From Planctomycetota bacterium (GTDB lineage: Bacteria > Planctomycetota > UBA8742 > UBA2392): DNA of 64,000 bases. The stretch is taken from the NCBI GenBank assembly GCA_019636195.1, contig JAHBYA010000001.1, positions 286,642 to 350,641 on the forward strand, read 5' to 3'. Every line of letters begins with the position of its first letter. The first letter of the stretch is position 1. Position numbers and translations under genes: made by a program. The notes below the pieces were generated by a model. The model had not been told where the DNA came from. It saw only the letters and a program-made list of their open reading frames with translations, and did no database searches. Below are positions 16,173 to 26,700 of this stretch, piece after piece.

Positions 16173-18305
16173 ATGCGGCAGCTATCGGAGTTCAAAGACG
16201 ATCTGTTCTCGTGGCTGCTCTACTGCACGACGCTCGACGCCGCGAGCGCCCAATTCGGCTTCAAAGCGTCACTGGCCCACGAGGCGTGGCCTGAGCATTG
16301 CGGTCATTGGTTTGCGCTGGCGACCCAGCTTGAAGCTCGCGGCGACTGGCCTGCGCTCGATTGGATGAGTGCGCTGGCCGAGAAGCTGATGTCCTTGAAG
16401 GTTGACAAGCCCGCTTGCCGCGAGTTGCTGCCGCAGTTGTCAGACCGCATGGCTCGCAAGTTCACGGCTTCCGAGCCATTGATTCAACGAGTCGTTGGGT
16501 GGTTCACGTCGAAGGCGGATGCTGGCGAAGCCCACGTTGCGGCGGAAATGCTCAAGCTCGCTGCCACCACCATCGGTGTTGATGACGCCAAGAGGCCGGA
16601 CACGCTGCCCCGCGCTTATCTGCCGCTCGTGGACTGGCTTCTCGCCAACGGGGCCGCCGAGTTGCGGCTTGCGATTCACCACGATCTGGCGTTCAGGTTG
16701 GTCGAAGCGGCGGTTGCCTACGGCGACGACAACGCCCGCATTGTCAACGCCCTGCGCTTCGCCATCCAGCATCGCCGCGTGGCCCCAGCGTGGACTTGGC
16801 AGCGCCCGCTAGGAGCGTGGCCTGCCGTTGAAGTCTCCCTCAACGCTGGAGAATCGGACGACATCGTGTCCGCGCTGCTTTTGGCGTCGGTCGATTCTTT
16901 GCGAAGCGCAGGGGCCGAGGCTCTGTTTCGCCCCCTCGTGCAAGACGACAAGACGCTGAGGCTTTCACGCCGGGCCATCGTTCACGCCCTTGCCAATGCT
17001 GAATTGCCCGAGCGGATGATTGTCGAAGGTTGGCCTCTGGCGTTCTGGCACCCGCCGTCCGAGTTTGACGTGCGCTTTGCGTCCGCCGACCTACTCGGCA
17101 CAGCCATCGAGTGCTTGCAGAGCGTGTCACACCGAAACACGCCAGTAGCTGGGCAGGGTGAGTCTCCGCCCGACAGTCCGCAGGCACTGCTCGACAACCC
17201 CGAGGCCGGACTCTGGAGCCACCTTGAAGACTGGGCTGCATTGCTCACGCAGGAGTGGATACGCTTGCGACGGGGCACCCGTCACTCGTTCTGGCAACAG
17301 CCCTCGACCGATCTGCTGGATCAACTCGCAGGCAGTATCCAACTGTGGCGCGGTGCGCGACGTGCCCTTCGAGACTTCGCCGTGGGACAGGCCAACGCCT
17401 TAGCACAAGACATGCTATCGGAAGAGAACCCAAGCCTTGGTCACTCAACTTGGGCAGCCTCAAGGTTGCTATTCCCCATCTTCAAGCCATCCAAGGCCGA
17501 CAAGAAGTCCATCAACCTCGAACGCTACCGCGAGTTCTTGGACACGTTCGTAAAACACTCGTGGCCGAGCGAGCCCATTGCCGGGTTCGATGCGGCAAAG
17601 CTGTTTCATGGCGTTCACCGGGTTGAGATCGACGCCCTGCCCGATGATCTGAAAATCCACATCGGAGACGGCGTTGTCACCCTCGACGACGACTACCTGC
17701 GCGATCTTGCCGCGCAGGGGTACAGCGAAGAACTGCTCGGGCTGGCGTCCCTGTACTTCCTGCACGAGCTTGTCCATGTCGCGCAGGGTGCGCAGAAGAT
17801 CGAAAGCGTCCGGGCCATACGCTCCACGGGCGGTGAGACAACGCTGATGCACTTGGACTTGGCAGCCGACTGGGCCGCCGTGCGCATGGCGGCATTGGCC
17901 GTACCGCGTTGGGAGATTCTCTGGCTCCGCGAACTTCAAACCCGATCAATCGGGGACTTCCCGGTCAGCCGGTACCACGGTGCGGCCAGCAAGTACCGGA
18001 AGGTGAATCGAATGGTAGGGTGCCGCCTCGACTACATCTTTCGCAAGCTGGGCATGGAGGCTCACGCCAACCTTGGCGACGGGTATGTGTTCGCCGAGTA
18101 CGGGCCGAACGGCGGCACGTTCCTTGTGATGTCATCCGGTCCGCCGATGCGGCTGCTTCTGTCCTCGGAACTAAGCGCGAACGACGCGAAGTCATTGGCC
18201 AGTTGCCTTGATGCCAAGATAGACCCGCGCAAGGCGCTGGCGGCGATGGACAGCATGTTCATCAACATGCTCCGGCGTGCTCAATACAAGGCTTCGCTGA
18301 TGTAG
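16173..18305 (+). CDS. Large protein with an HExxH metalloprotease-like motif, family unknown
   Basis: This 710-residue protein matches no family I recognise. Near residue 531 it has FLHELVHVAQG, a canonical HExxH zinc motif preceded by a hydrophobic helix (LLGLASLYFL). About 35 residues later comes LMHLDLAADWAAVRMA, where an aspartate or histidine could be the third ligand. This spacing fits a gluzincin- or aspzincin-like site. The first 500 residues are mostly helical and may form repeats. I start at ATG 16173, which has GAGGGG six bases upstream, rather than at 16062. It lies 75 bases before a PLD-SNF2 helicase gene on the same strand. A protease effector or a regulator cleaving a partner is possible; I see no direct evidence for either. 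Confidence 0.6.
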   Translation: MRQLSEFKDDLFSWLLYCTTLDAASAQFGFKASLAHEAWPEHCGHWFALATQLEARGDWPALDWMSALAEKLMSLKVDKPACRELLPQLSDRMARKFTASEPLIQRVVGWFTSKADAGEAHVAAEMLKLAATTIGVDDAKRPDTLPRAYLPLVDWLLANGAAELRLAIHHDLAFRLVEAAVAYGDDNARIVNALRFAIQHRRVAPAWTWQRPLGAWPAVEVSLNAGESDDIVSALLLASVDSLRSAGAEALFRPLVQDDKTLRLSRRAIVHALANAELPERMIVEGWPLAFWHPPSEFDVRFASADLLGTAIECLQSVSHRNTPVAGQGESPPDSPQALLDNPEAGLWSHLEDWAALLTQEWIRLRRGTRHSFWQQPSTDLLDQLAGSIQLWRGARRALRDFAVGQANALAQDMLSEENPSLGHSTWAASRLLFPIFKPSKADKKSINLERYREFLDTFVKHSWPSEPIAGFDAAKLFHGVHRVEIDALPDDLKIHIGDGVVTLDDDYLRDLAAQGYSEELLGLASLYFLHELVHVAQGAQKIESVRAIRSTGGETTLMHLDLAADWAAVRMAALAVPRWEILWLRELQTRSIGDFPVSRYHGAASKYRKVNRMVGCRLDYIFRKLGMEAHANLGDGYVFAEYGPNGGTFLVMSSGPPMRLLLSSELSANDAKSLASCLDAKIDPRKALAAMDSMFINMLRRAQYKASLM

Positions 18306-18337
18306 TCGGCCTTGCCGCGTTCCATGCCGCCGAGTTG

Positions 18338-18356
18338 TCGCAAGCTTGGCTATACT
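18338..18356 (+). promoter_or_regulatory. Conserved promoter-like motif before the first PLD-SNF2 gene
   Basis: Nineteen bases ending in GGCTATACT are identical, apart from one base, to 23631-23649 in front of the second PLD-SNF2 gene. TATACT is a good -10 hexamer. No clear -35 is present at the normal spacing, so this may be an activator-dependent promoter or a shared operator. It lies 25 bases before the start at 18381. Confidence 0.5.
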
Positions 18357-18380
18357 GCCGCCGAGGATAGGGTGCTTTCC

Positions 18381-21300
18381 ATGCGCATTCCTTTCGTCAT
18401 CGACAACCGCGACGACAACACGATGGCCAACGTGTTGGGGTCGATCCTTGCCCAGCACAATGGCAAGGCCGTGGACGTGGCGACGGCATACTTCAACGTG
18501 CAGGGCTTCAACCTGCTTCGAGACGGACTTGTCAGCGTCGGAAGGCTTCGCTTGCTGATCGGTGCTGAGCCTTTGGCCGGGAAGGACGTGGGACTGAAAG
18601 AGGTTTCGGATCACCTTGCCCGAACTATGACCGGCGACCTGAACCTCGAAGCCTACGACGAAGCCACGCTGCGTGCTGTTGAAGCACTGGTCGCGTTCCT
18701 CAAACGACCCGAAGCTCAGGTCCGGTCATTCGGCAAAGGCTTCCTCCACGCCAAGGCTTGGATTTTCCACGAGGACAAGCCAGATGCGCAGGGCAACGTG
18801 GCCGGGATGTTCCCGCTGTATGCAATCGTGGGCTCAAGCAACTTCACGCGGCCCGGCCTGACGACCAACAAGGAACTGAACCTCAGCCACAAGGTGCGCT
18901 TTGAGGCCGAGGACTCGGACGCCGTGATGAAGGGGGCCTTGCGCCACGAGGGCATCCCGGAAGTTTCGCTAAAAGACCTGCCCAAGCTTGGCGCGGTCGG
19001 CCAGCAAGCCATCGTCGAGCTTGACGAGTGGTTTGAGCGCCATTGGGGCGAGAGCGAGGATTTCAAGCAGAAGCTGATCGACCTGCTCAACGCGAGCAAG
19101 TTCGGAACTTTTGAGTACACGCCGTGGCAGATTTACCTCAAGGCCCTCTACGAGTACTTCAAGGACGACCTTGAAGACACGCCTTCCGAGGGAACCAAAA
19201 CCGCCGTTGAACTAAGCGAGTTTCAGGCCGACGCGGTGAAGAAGGCCCGGCGCATCCTGACCATTTACGATGGCGTGATGGTCGCCGATAGCGTCGGCTT
19301 GGGTAAAACATGGATCGGCAAGCGCCTTCTGGAAGACTTCGCCTACCACCGCCGGATGAAGGCGCTGGTGGTTTGTCCAGCCAACTTACGTCCCATGTGG
19401 GAGAAGGAACTGCTGGCCGCCTCCATCCCCGCCACCACTCTCTCGCAAGAGGAGCTAGGTCGCTTCGACGAAGAAGACCCGGACGACACGTTTGACATCT
19501 CGCCCTATGGCGATGCCGACGTGGTGCTTGTGGACGAGAGCCACAACTTCCGAAACAAGGGCGCTGGCCGCTACAAGACGCTGACGCGCATCCTTGATGC
19601 CCACAGCCGTCGCGGGAAGGCAGGCGAACGCAAGAAGCTGATCCTGCTGACGGCCACGCCGATCAACAACGACCTGTTCGACCTATACAACCAGATGGTG
19701 CTCTTCACTGGCAACGACCGGGGTTACTTCGCGGGCGCTGGCATCGGCGACCTGTACAAGTATTTCTTGCGGGCTCGCAAAGACCTCAGCAACAGCAAGC
19801 CGGGTGAGGCGCTCTACAACCTGCTTGAAGAAGTCGTCATCCGGCGCACGCGCTCCTTCGTTCGCAAGGCATACCCCAACGCCACGATCATGGGCAAGCC
19901 GATCCAGTGGCCGGAGCGCAAACTCAGGACAATCCGCTACAACCTCGAAAAGACCTACGAGGGCATCTACGAGAAGATCGTGGAGGGCATAGAGGACCTG
20001 ACGCTGCCGCAGTACCAGCCGGACACGTTCTTGAAGAAGCCTCCTGAAACCGAGGAGGATCAGCTCAAGGTTGCTCAGGAGAAGGGTCTCGTCGGCATCT
20101 TCAAGAGCCGCTACCTCAAGCGGTTTGAAAGCAGCGTCGAGGCATTCCGAATCAGCGTGCGCCGCGCCTTGGACTTTCTTGACACCTATGAGGACGTGCT
20201 AAAGAAGGACGGCAAGCTTCTGAACGCCGAGCTTTTCCAAGAGGCCATCCGCCTGCTGGAAGAGGACGACAAGTCGCTCCCGGAAAGCAAGTACGAGAGC
20301 TTCAAGAACAGCGCCGAGATCAAAGCGGTGCTGGAGAGCGCCGAGCCCTTGGATGAGGCCCTTTACGACAAGACCAAGATTCTCAAGGCGCTGCGCAATG
20401 ACCACCGCATCCTGTCCGACATCTGGTTGCGCATCGAGCACATCACACCCCAGAACGACGTGAAGCTTGCCGAGTTGAAGAAACTGCTGGCATCGAATGA
20501 GTTCAAGGGCAAGAAGCTCATTGTTTTCAGCTACTACCGCGATACCGCCCGCTACGTGTTCCGTGAACTCAACAAGGATGATGTTTGGTCCGGCAAGGCG
20601 GGGAAGCCCCGCATCGAGCGCATGGATTCGAGCGACGACCAGACTACGCGAGGGCGCAAAGTGGCGAAGTTCGCCCCGGTGTCGAGTGGGAAGCGGGCCG
20701 AAGTCAAGGATTCTGAGGAAATTCAGATCATGGTCTCCACTGATGTGCTCAGCGAAGGCCACAACCTGCAAGACTGCGGCTTGCTGCTGAACTACGACCT
20801 TCACTGGAACCCGGTGCGCATGATCCAGCGGGCTGGCCGTATAGACCGCATCGGCAGCCAGCACCACGAACTGACCGTAGCAAACATGTTCCCCGATGCC
20901 GGGCTGGAACGCCTGCTCGGCCTGATGGCAAGCCTGACAGAGAGAATCGCGGGCATCGACAAGGCTGGTTTTCACGACGCCAGCATCCTCGGCGAGCTTC
21001 CACACCCCACAGTGTTCAACACACTCCGGCGGATCAGGGACGAAGACGGCTCCGTCATTGAGGAGGAGGAGGAAGCCTCGGACTTGGCAAGCAATGAGGC
21101 GATGGTCGCCCAGTTGAAAGAGTTCTTGGCCTCGCACGCCAAAGAAGTAGTTGAGCAACTGCCAGACGGCATTCACAGCAAGCTTGACAGGGCCAAGCAT
21201 CGCGGCGTGTTCTTCTACTTCACGACAGGCGATGGTGAAGCCAAGCGGCACTTTTGGCGGTATTACGATGGGCGGACAGAAAAGATCATCGACAACCGTT

Positions 21301-21773
21301 ACGCCATCGCCCAACTCATCGCCTGCAACGAAGACACGCCGAGGTCGGCGAAGGACACAGACTTGCAGCCCCGCATCTTCGAGATTCAGGATCGCGTCAT
21401 CGAGGACATCCTGCGGTCAAGGGTAGTCGAGCAAGCCATCCAGACTGCGCCAAGGCCGTTAGACCAGTCGGGAGTGCAGAATCGGCTGCGCACGCTATTG
21501 CAGGACCTTGCGTCGTCGCCCGTGGTGAAAAGAGCGACCGTCAAGGCGCTAAAGGAGCGTGCCGGACTACCCCTCAGCGACGTGAAACTAAAGGAAACCA
21601 CCAAGGCGCTCGACGCCTTCGCGGCAAGCAAGGATGCTGCGAAGTTGCTGACGGCTCTCGACAGAATCCTTCCCAATGGTGAGCGCCCCGCTTCAACGGG
21701 TCCAGCAACACTACCGCCCACCGCTACCCGCAAAGACCTGAAACTCGTCTGCTTCGAGTTCATAGTCGGCTGA
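18381..21773 (+). CDS. Phospholipase D-like nuclease fused to SNF2-family helicase (first copy)
   Basis: This protein of about 1130 residues joins an N-terminal PLD-type phosphodiesterase to a SNF2/HepA-like ATPase. The PLD part has H123-A-K (GFLHAKAWIF) and GSSNFTRPGL at 151, one HKD-type site. The helicase has the Walker A loop of VADSVGLGKTW (G306), D385-E-S-H, LLTATPINN, and in the C-terminal half TDVLSEGHNLQDC and MIQRAGRIDRIGS. I start at ATG 18381 (MRIPFVIDNRDDN), since this is where similarity to the second copy's PLD fold begins. PLD-SNF2 fusions occur beside large adenine methylases in defence islands and probably translocate on and cut unmodified DNA. Its likely partner is the type IIG-like enzyme upstream or a methylase acting in trans. 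It converges on the integrase gene. Confidence 0.85.
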   Translation: MRIPFVIDNRDDNTMANVLGSILAQHNGKAVDVATAYFNVQGFNLLRDGLVSVGRLRLLIGAEPLAGKDVGLKEVSDHLARTMTGDLNLEAYDEATLRAVEALVAFLKRPEAQVRSFGKGFLHAKAWIFHEDKPDAQGNVAGMFPLYAIVGSSNFTRPGLTTNKELNLSHKVRFEAEDSDAVMKGALRHEGIPEVSLKDLPKLGAVGQQAIVELDEWFERHWGESEDFKQKLIDLLNASKFGTFEYTPWQIYLKALYEYFKDDLEDTPSEGTKTAVELSEFQADAVKKARRILTIYDGVMVADSVGLGKTWIGKRLLEDFAYHRRMKALVVCPANLRPMWEKELLAASIPATTLSQEELGRFDEEDPDDTFDISPYGDADVVLVDESHNFRNKGAGRYKTLTRILDAHSRRGKAGERKKLILLTATPINNDLFDLYNQMVLFTGNDRGYFAGAGIGDLYKYFLRARKDLSNSKPGEALYNLLEEVVIRRTRSFVRKAYPNATIMGKPIQWPERKLRTIRYNLEKTYEGIYEKIVEGIEDLTLPQYQPDTFLKKPPETEEDQLKVAQEKGLVGIFKSRYLKRFESSVEAFRISVRRALDFLDTYEDVLKKDGKLLNAELFQEAIRLLEEDDKSLPESKYESFKNSAEIKAVLESAEPLDEALYDKTKILKALRNDHRILSDIWLRIEHITPQNDVKLAELKKLLASNEFKGKKLIVFSYYRDTARYVFRELNKDDVWSGKAGKPRIERMDSSDDQTTRGRKVAKFAPVSSGKRAEVKDSEEIQIMVSTDVLSEGHNLQDCGLLLNYDLHWNPVRMIQRAGRIDRIGSQHHELTVANMFPDAGLERLLGLMASLTERIAGIDKAGFHDASILGELPHPTVFNTLRRIRDEDGSVIEEEEEASDLASNEAMVAQLKEFLASHAKEVVEQLPDGIHSKLDRAKHRGVFFYFTTGDGEAKRHFWRYYDGRTEKIIDNRYAIAQLIACNEDTPRSAKDTDLQPRIFEIQDRVIEDILRSRVVEQAIQTAPRPLDQSGVQNRLRTLLQDLASSPVVKRATVKALKERAGLPLSDVKLKETTKALDAFAASKDAAKLLTALDRILPNGERPASTGPATLPPTATRKDLKLVCFEFIVG

Positions 21774-21811
21774 CAACGGTCGGCACGCACTCATGGCGTC
21801 GGTCAGGCCGG

Positions 21812-21856
21812 GGTACAAACCCTCGGCAACCGCTGAAATCGCCGAGGGCTTGTACC
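21812..21856. terminator. Hairpin between convergent PLD-SNF2 and integrase genes
   Basis: Arms of 16 bases at 21812-21827 and 21841-21856 pair with one mismatch around a 13-base loop. It sits in the 109-base gap between two convergent genes, so it is a plausible bidirectional terminator. No strong T-run is seen. Confidence 0.55.
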
Positions 21857-21882
21857 AGCCTGCTACACGATGAACTCCCGTG

Positions 21883-23253
21883 CTACCTGAACACTGATAC
21901 CTTCGCGGCACTGCTGTCGTCGCGGCCTACGTTGAAACGGCGAGCCAAGTACGTCCTCATGGCGTCTTCCAGCCCCATCGCAGCTTCAAGGGTCTTGGCT
22001 TCGACGGGGATGTTGTTCAGGACCCCAAGATAGTGCTTCTGGGCCACATCGAGGCCGTGGCCGAGGCGTGCGGCGCTCAGCCATGCCGAACCGGCCCCCC
22101 TTATTCCTGAGGCGCAGGACAGGAACGTCCCACACGTTCGCCGAAGCTCCTGCCATGTGAACGCTGGGGCATCGAACTGCTTGAGCATTCGATCCCGGCA
22201 GTTGTCGGCGACTTCCTTGGAAAGTTCGGTCGCTCCACCGAACACGAAGGGCGTTGGCCCGGCCCGAAGCTTCATTGCCGCCAGCATAAGGCTCAGCAGC
22301 GGGCACTCGTCGAGCGAGATTCGACGCCCGGTTGCCGTCTTTACGCCTTCGGTATCGTCCAAGGCGATGTACTTGTGCTCCAGCAGTACCTGTCGCCACT
22401 GGAGTTTCCTGACTTCGCCCACCCGGCACCCAGTCAGCAGCACCGTCAGCACGAAGGGCGTGATCTCGAAGTATCGCGGCGTGTTTCCAACCGGCGCGTG
22501 TCCAGCGTGCTCAGCGCGGGTCTCGGTGAACTTGACCGCATCGTGCCGCTGGCAGGCAGCGAAGAGCAGGGCCAGCTTGTCCTGCATAAGGAAGGTCTTG
22601 AGGCCCTTGGGCTCTTTTACGAACTGTAGCCGGTCGATCAGATGATCTGAGGTCAGCAGGGGCGTCAGGTCCCGTCGCCGCCAGTAGGTCAGCATCGTCC
22701 TGATGCTTCTGATGTCGCGGTTGATTGACGGCGGCCTGCGGCGCTCTAAGCCTTCGCTCCGCTTGCCGCGCTTTCCGCCTTTCTCAGCCTGCCGCTTCGG
22801 CAACCCGATCAGGTAGGCCCGCAACTGGTGAAGATGATGCGGGGCCAGATGCTCGGCCAATTGGACGTTGGCGATCTTGACCCAATCACGGAAGCGTTGC
22901 AGGGCTTCGCCGTAAATCTCCACGGTCCGCGCCCGGATTTCCCGGCCCTTCTCCTCAAGGTAGCGGTCAACCGCCACGTTGATGTCCGTCTGGGTACGGC
23001 GCTGGCCCCCGGCAGCCAGTTCGTCCCTTCGTCTCTGGATTTCCTTGGACTTCCGAACGCAATAGTCCTTACGCTGAACTTCATTGTGATGGCCGAGTTC
23101 AGTCAGGCTGACCGAGGCCATCTTGCCTGTGTCGGGGTCAAGATAAATGGCGCTGTACGTGGTCAAACCGGACTTAGGCCAGTACCGCTTCCTGATCTTT
23201 ACACCGGGATGCGGACTGCGAAACCTGCGCGTGCGCTGCTTCTTGTCTTCCAT
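21883..23253 (-). CDS. int: Tyrosine recombinase / phage-type integrase
   Basis: Site-specific recombinase of 456 residues. The catalytic set is R277 (TGCRVGEVRKLQW), K305 (GVKTATGRRI), R371 (ELRRTCGTFL), H399 (ARLGHGLDVA) and nucleophile Y408 (QKHYLG). The usual histidine of the HxLR motif is replaced by Q368, a tolerated but unusual change. Residues 88-190 form the SAM-like core-binding domain, and residues 1-70 a likely arm-binding domain. The gene starts 176 bases from a tRNA-Gly(CCC) 3' fragment at 23430-23475, the classical position of an integrase next to its attachment site. It probably inserted part of this island into a tRNA-Gly gene. Confidence 0.9.
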   Translation of the reverse strand: MEDKKQRTRRFRSPHPGVKIRKRYWPKSGLTTYSAIYLDPDTGKMASVSLTELGHHNEVQRKDYCVRKSKEIQRRRDELAAGGQRRTQTDINVAVDRYLEEKGREIRARTVEIYGEALQRFRDWVKIANVQLAEHLAPHHLHQLRAYLIGLPKRQAEKGGKRGKRSEGLERRRPPSINRDIRSIRTMLTYWRRRDLTPLLTSDHLIDRLQFVKEPKGLKTFLMQDKLALLFAACQRHDAVKFTETRAEHAGHAPVGNTPRYFEITPFVLTVLLTGCRVGEVRKLQWRQVLLEHKYIALDDTEGVKTATGRRISLDECPLLSLMLAAMKLRAGPTPFVFGGATELSKEVADNCRDRMLKQFDAPAFTWQELRRTCGTFLSCASGIRGAGSAWLSAARLGHGLDVAQKHYLGVLNNIPVEAKTLEAAMGLEDAMRTYLARRFNVGRDDSSAAKVSVFR

Positions 23254-23429
23254 GTTCGTCTCCTTTGTTAGTGATGCTCTGCGCCATGTCTGCGCCTCCC
23301 TATCTACGAGCGGAGTCGTCAGACGCTGTTCATGGCTGGCAGACGAGACTGGCTTGGAAGTGGCTCAGGAAGCGGCTTCTGTGGATTAGAAGCGACAGGC
23401 ATCGCCTATCACTGACATGGGGTATTGGG

Positions 23430-23475
23430 TTTCCCAAGCAGGTGGTCGAGGGTTCGAACCCCTTCGCCCGCTCCA
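23430..23475 (+). repeat. tRNA-Gly(CCC) 3'-half fragment, attachment-site scar
   Basis: From the CCC anticodon (23433-23435) to the encoded CCA (23473-23475) this is exactly 43 bases, as in a normal tRNA. It has a paired T-arm, the TTCGAAC loop and the acceptor strand CGCCCGC with discriminator T of tRNA-Gly. The bases upstream do not form the 5' half. The fragment is what a tyrosine recombinase leaves after integrating at a tRNA 3' end. Confidence 0.85.
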
Positions 23476-23526
23476 GCCTAGAACCCGCCTTGGAGGCCGA
23501 CTCCAAGGCGGTTGTCGTTCCGGCCA

Positions 23527-23564
23527 AGACGTACCAAGAACCCCACTGTACCGCAAATCGTACC
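23527..23564 (+). repeat. Conserved att-flanking motifs, likely integrase arm sites
   Basis: AGACGTACC begins 52 bases after the tRNA fragment, and GTACCGCAAATCGTACC lies around offset 72-89, giving repeated GTACC units. The block at 33309-33346, beside the second tRNA-Gly fragment, carries AGACGTACC and GCAAATCG at exactly the same offsets (52 and 78). This marks both as ends of related integrative elements. Confidence 0.65.
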
Positions 23565-23598
23565 AACAACAGTAAACGGGATGACGGTGGGTAACGCC

Positions 23599-23615
23599 GT
23601 GACACTGTGCCACAG
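23599..23615 (+). repeat. 17-base repeat, copy 1
   Basis: GTGACACTGTGCCACAG occurs here and identically at 33051-33067. Both copies lie within about 210 bases of a tRNA-Gly fragment, one downstream and one upstream. It contains a partial dyad (CTGTG/CACAG). It may be a recombination or regulatory site of the integrated cassette. Confidence 0.6.
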
Positions 23616-23630
23616 TTCGCGGTGGAAGTG

Positions 23631-23649
23631 TCGCAAGCGTGGCTATACT
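23631..23649 (+). promoter_or_regulatory. Conserved promoter-like motif before the second PLD-SNF2 gene
   Basis: This differs at one base from 18338-18356. TATACT at 23644 is 71 bases before the start at 23715. The shared element suggests that both PLD-SNF2 genes are expressed under the same kind of control. Confidence 0.5.
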
Positions 23650-23714
23650 CTTTGCGAACGTGAGCTAGGTACAACTCAAAACCAACCAATCGAGTAGGCA
23701 GCAACCAGGGCGAC

Positions 23715-26700
23715 ATGTCGAGCGACCTTACGTTCATCACCAACGAGGCCGGGCAGGACTTGCGTGCGCGCTTTGCGGTGCTGCTCGGGGCGAACACTCG
23801 CTGCTTCGATTGCCTTGTCGGCTACTTCTTCATCAGCGGCTTCCACAACCTCCACAAGTCCTTGGATACGACGGAAAAGGTTCGCATCCTTGTCGGCATC
23901 AAGACCGATAAGGCCACGTTCGAACTTATCCAGACAGCCAAGGCGCAAAAGGAGCTTGCGCTTGAGTCGCACGCCCAGGTCAAGGAAGGCGTGCCCACCG
24001 GCATCCTTCAGGAGATAGAGAAGTCGGGCGATAGCGCCGAGATCGAACAGGGTGTTCGGCGGTTTGTGGAGTGGATCAAGTCAGGCAAACTTGAAGTCCG
24101 CGCGTACCCGTCAGAACGCGTACATGCAAAGCTTTACATCATGACGTTCGTTGATGGCCACATCGACAAAGGCCGCGTCATCACCGGGTCAAGCAACCTC
24201 ACCGAAGCGGGGCTCCAGGAGAATCTCGAGTTCAACGTTGAGCTCAAGAACCGTTCCGACTACGAGTTCGCGCTCCAGAAGTTCAACGAGCTTTGGGAAA
24301 AGTCAGTGGACGTCACCGAGGACTATGTGACGACGATTGAGGTTCGGTCCCCCTACGCGCAGTTCACGCCCCAGGAACTCTACCTCAAGTTCCTTTACGA
24401 GTACTTCCGGGGCGAATTGAACCTGCCTACCGAGATCGACGACCTTTTCCTCCCTGAGGGCTTCAAAAAGCTCAAGTACCAGGAAGAGGCCGTCCTCAAT
24501 GCGCACAGGGTCATGGAAGAATACGGCGGCGTCTTCCTGTCAGACGTGGTCGGCTTGGGCAAAACCTACATGTCGGCGTTGCTTGCACGTCACCTGAACG
24601 AACACTGCCTTGTTATTGCCCCGCCCCACTTGTTGGCCGAGACCAACCCCGGCGCATGGCCGAACGTCTTCCGAGACTTCGGTGTCCGAGGTTCTCTTTG
24701 CGAGTCAATCGGCAAACTGGAGTCGTTGGTCAAACGAGACCTAAGCAAGTTCCGCACGGTGTTCATTGACGAGTCACACCGCTTCCGCACCGAAGACACC
24801 CAGAGCTATGAGCTACTTGCATCCATCTGTCGCGGAAAGCGCGTAGTGCTTGTTTCTGCTACGCCCCTGAACAACACGCCCAAGGATATCCTCAGCCAGA
24901 TCAAGCTCTTTCAGCCTGCCAAGGCCAGCACGATCCCAAACGTTCGCAACCTCGAAGCATTCTTTGGCGACATGCAGCGCAAGCTCAAAGGGCTTGACCG
25001 CCAGGACGACCGCGTCGAGTACTTCCGCATCGTCAAGGAGAACGCCCGCCAGACTCGCGAGCGTGTTCTCAAGCACCTTATGGTCCGCCGCACCCGCACG
25101 GAAATCGAGAAGTACTACGGCGACGACCTCAAGGCCCAGGACATGGAGTTCCCCGACGTCGCCGACCCGGAACCGCTCTTCTACAAGTTCAACAAGGTCG
25201 AGAACGAAGTCTTCAACGAGACCATCCGTGCCTTCACGTTCGATTTCAAGTACGCCCGCTACACACCTTTGGCCTACTACACCGGCGAGCGCGACCACAA
25301 CGAGCTTCAAAGCCAGAAGAACTTAGCCAAGTTCATGAAGATTTTGACCGTCAAGCGGCTTGAGAGCAGCTTCACGGCCTTCCGCTCAACGCTGGAACGC
25401 TTCATCCACAGCTACGAGCGGTTCATCGCCGAGTACGACAAGGGCCACGTCTTCATTAGCAAGGACCACATCCACAAAGTCTTCGAACTACTCGATGCCG
25501 ACGACGAGGAAGGCATCCAGCGACTTCTTGAGGACGAAAAGGCCGAGAAGCTCCCCGCCGAGGACTTCAAGCCCGAATTCATCAAAGACCTTCGCAACGA
25601 CCTAGAAGCGCTAACGGCGATCCGCAACCTTTGGAAAAAGATCAAGCGTGACCCAAAGTGGGAGGCCTTCGGCGAGACACTCAACAAGCACAAGACGCTA
25701 AAGCGCGGCAAGCTCATTATCTTCACCGAGTCCAAAGAGACCGCAAACTACCTTGCCGACCAAATCCGCGCCGAAGTCGAACCCAAGGTCCTTGTCTTCA
25801 CCGGCGAGTCACACAAGGGTATTCGTGAGGACGTCACCAACAACTTCGATGCCCGCGCCCACAGGCCCAAGGACGACTACCGCATCCTGGTTGCCACCGA
25901 AGTGCTTGCCGAAGGCGTGAACCTTCACCGTTCCAACGTGGTCATCAATTACGATATCCCTTGGAACCCAACACGCCTTATCCAGCGCGTAGGCCGCGTA
26001 AACCGCGTTGACACCAAGTTCGACATCATCCACACGTACAACTTCTTCCCGACCGAAGAAGGCAATGACCTCATCAAGCTCCGCGAGGCCGCCGAGGCGA
26101 AGATTCACGCCTTTATCCAGATGTTGGGCGCAGACGCCCGCTTGCTGACCGAATCCGAGGAAATCGTCTCGCACGACCTCTTCGCGAAGTGGAACTCCAA
26201 AGAGACCATCACCGGCGAGGACGAGCAGCACGAATCCGAGCTCAAGTACCTCACCGAGATTCGAAACGTCCGCGACAAGGACCCCGACCTATTCGAGCGC
26301 ATCAAGCGCTTGCCGAAGAAGGCGCGCTCAACACGCATCACCGTCGAAAGCCCTGACATCAAAGCCCTTCCCGGCTTGGTCACCTACTTCCGCCAGGGCA
26401 AGCTCGACAAGTTCTTTGTCGCCCCCAACGGAACCCACCCGAGCCTTGAGCTCGACTTCATGACGGCCGCAAAGTTGCTCAAGCCGGATGATCCCAACGA
26501 GAAGCGCGGGAACATTCCGCCCGAGTTCTACGATCTGCTCGACAAGAACAAGGCCGGGTTCATCGCCTCAACAACGCTTGAAGTCGAGCGCGCCGAAACA
26601 TCGCACCGGGGCAACCCGAACGAAGCGCAGATTCTGAAACGCCTCAAGGCCAAGGACGTGAAGCACTGCCAGCAGTTCACGGAAGACGACGAAGAGTTCG

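Noticed and set aside
20199..21314. 371-residue reverse open frame
   Set aside because: Lies antisense to the SNF2 helicase core motifs of the first PLD-SNF2 gene.
23430..23475. Functional tRNA gene
   Set aside because: Only the half from the anticodon to CCA is present; no D-arm or 5' acceptor strand precedes it. The same holds for 33213-33257.
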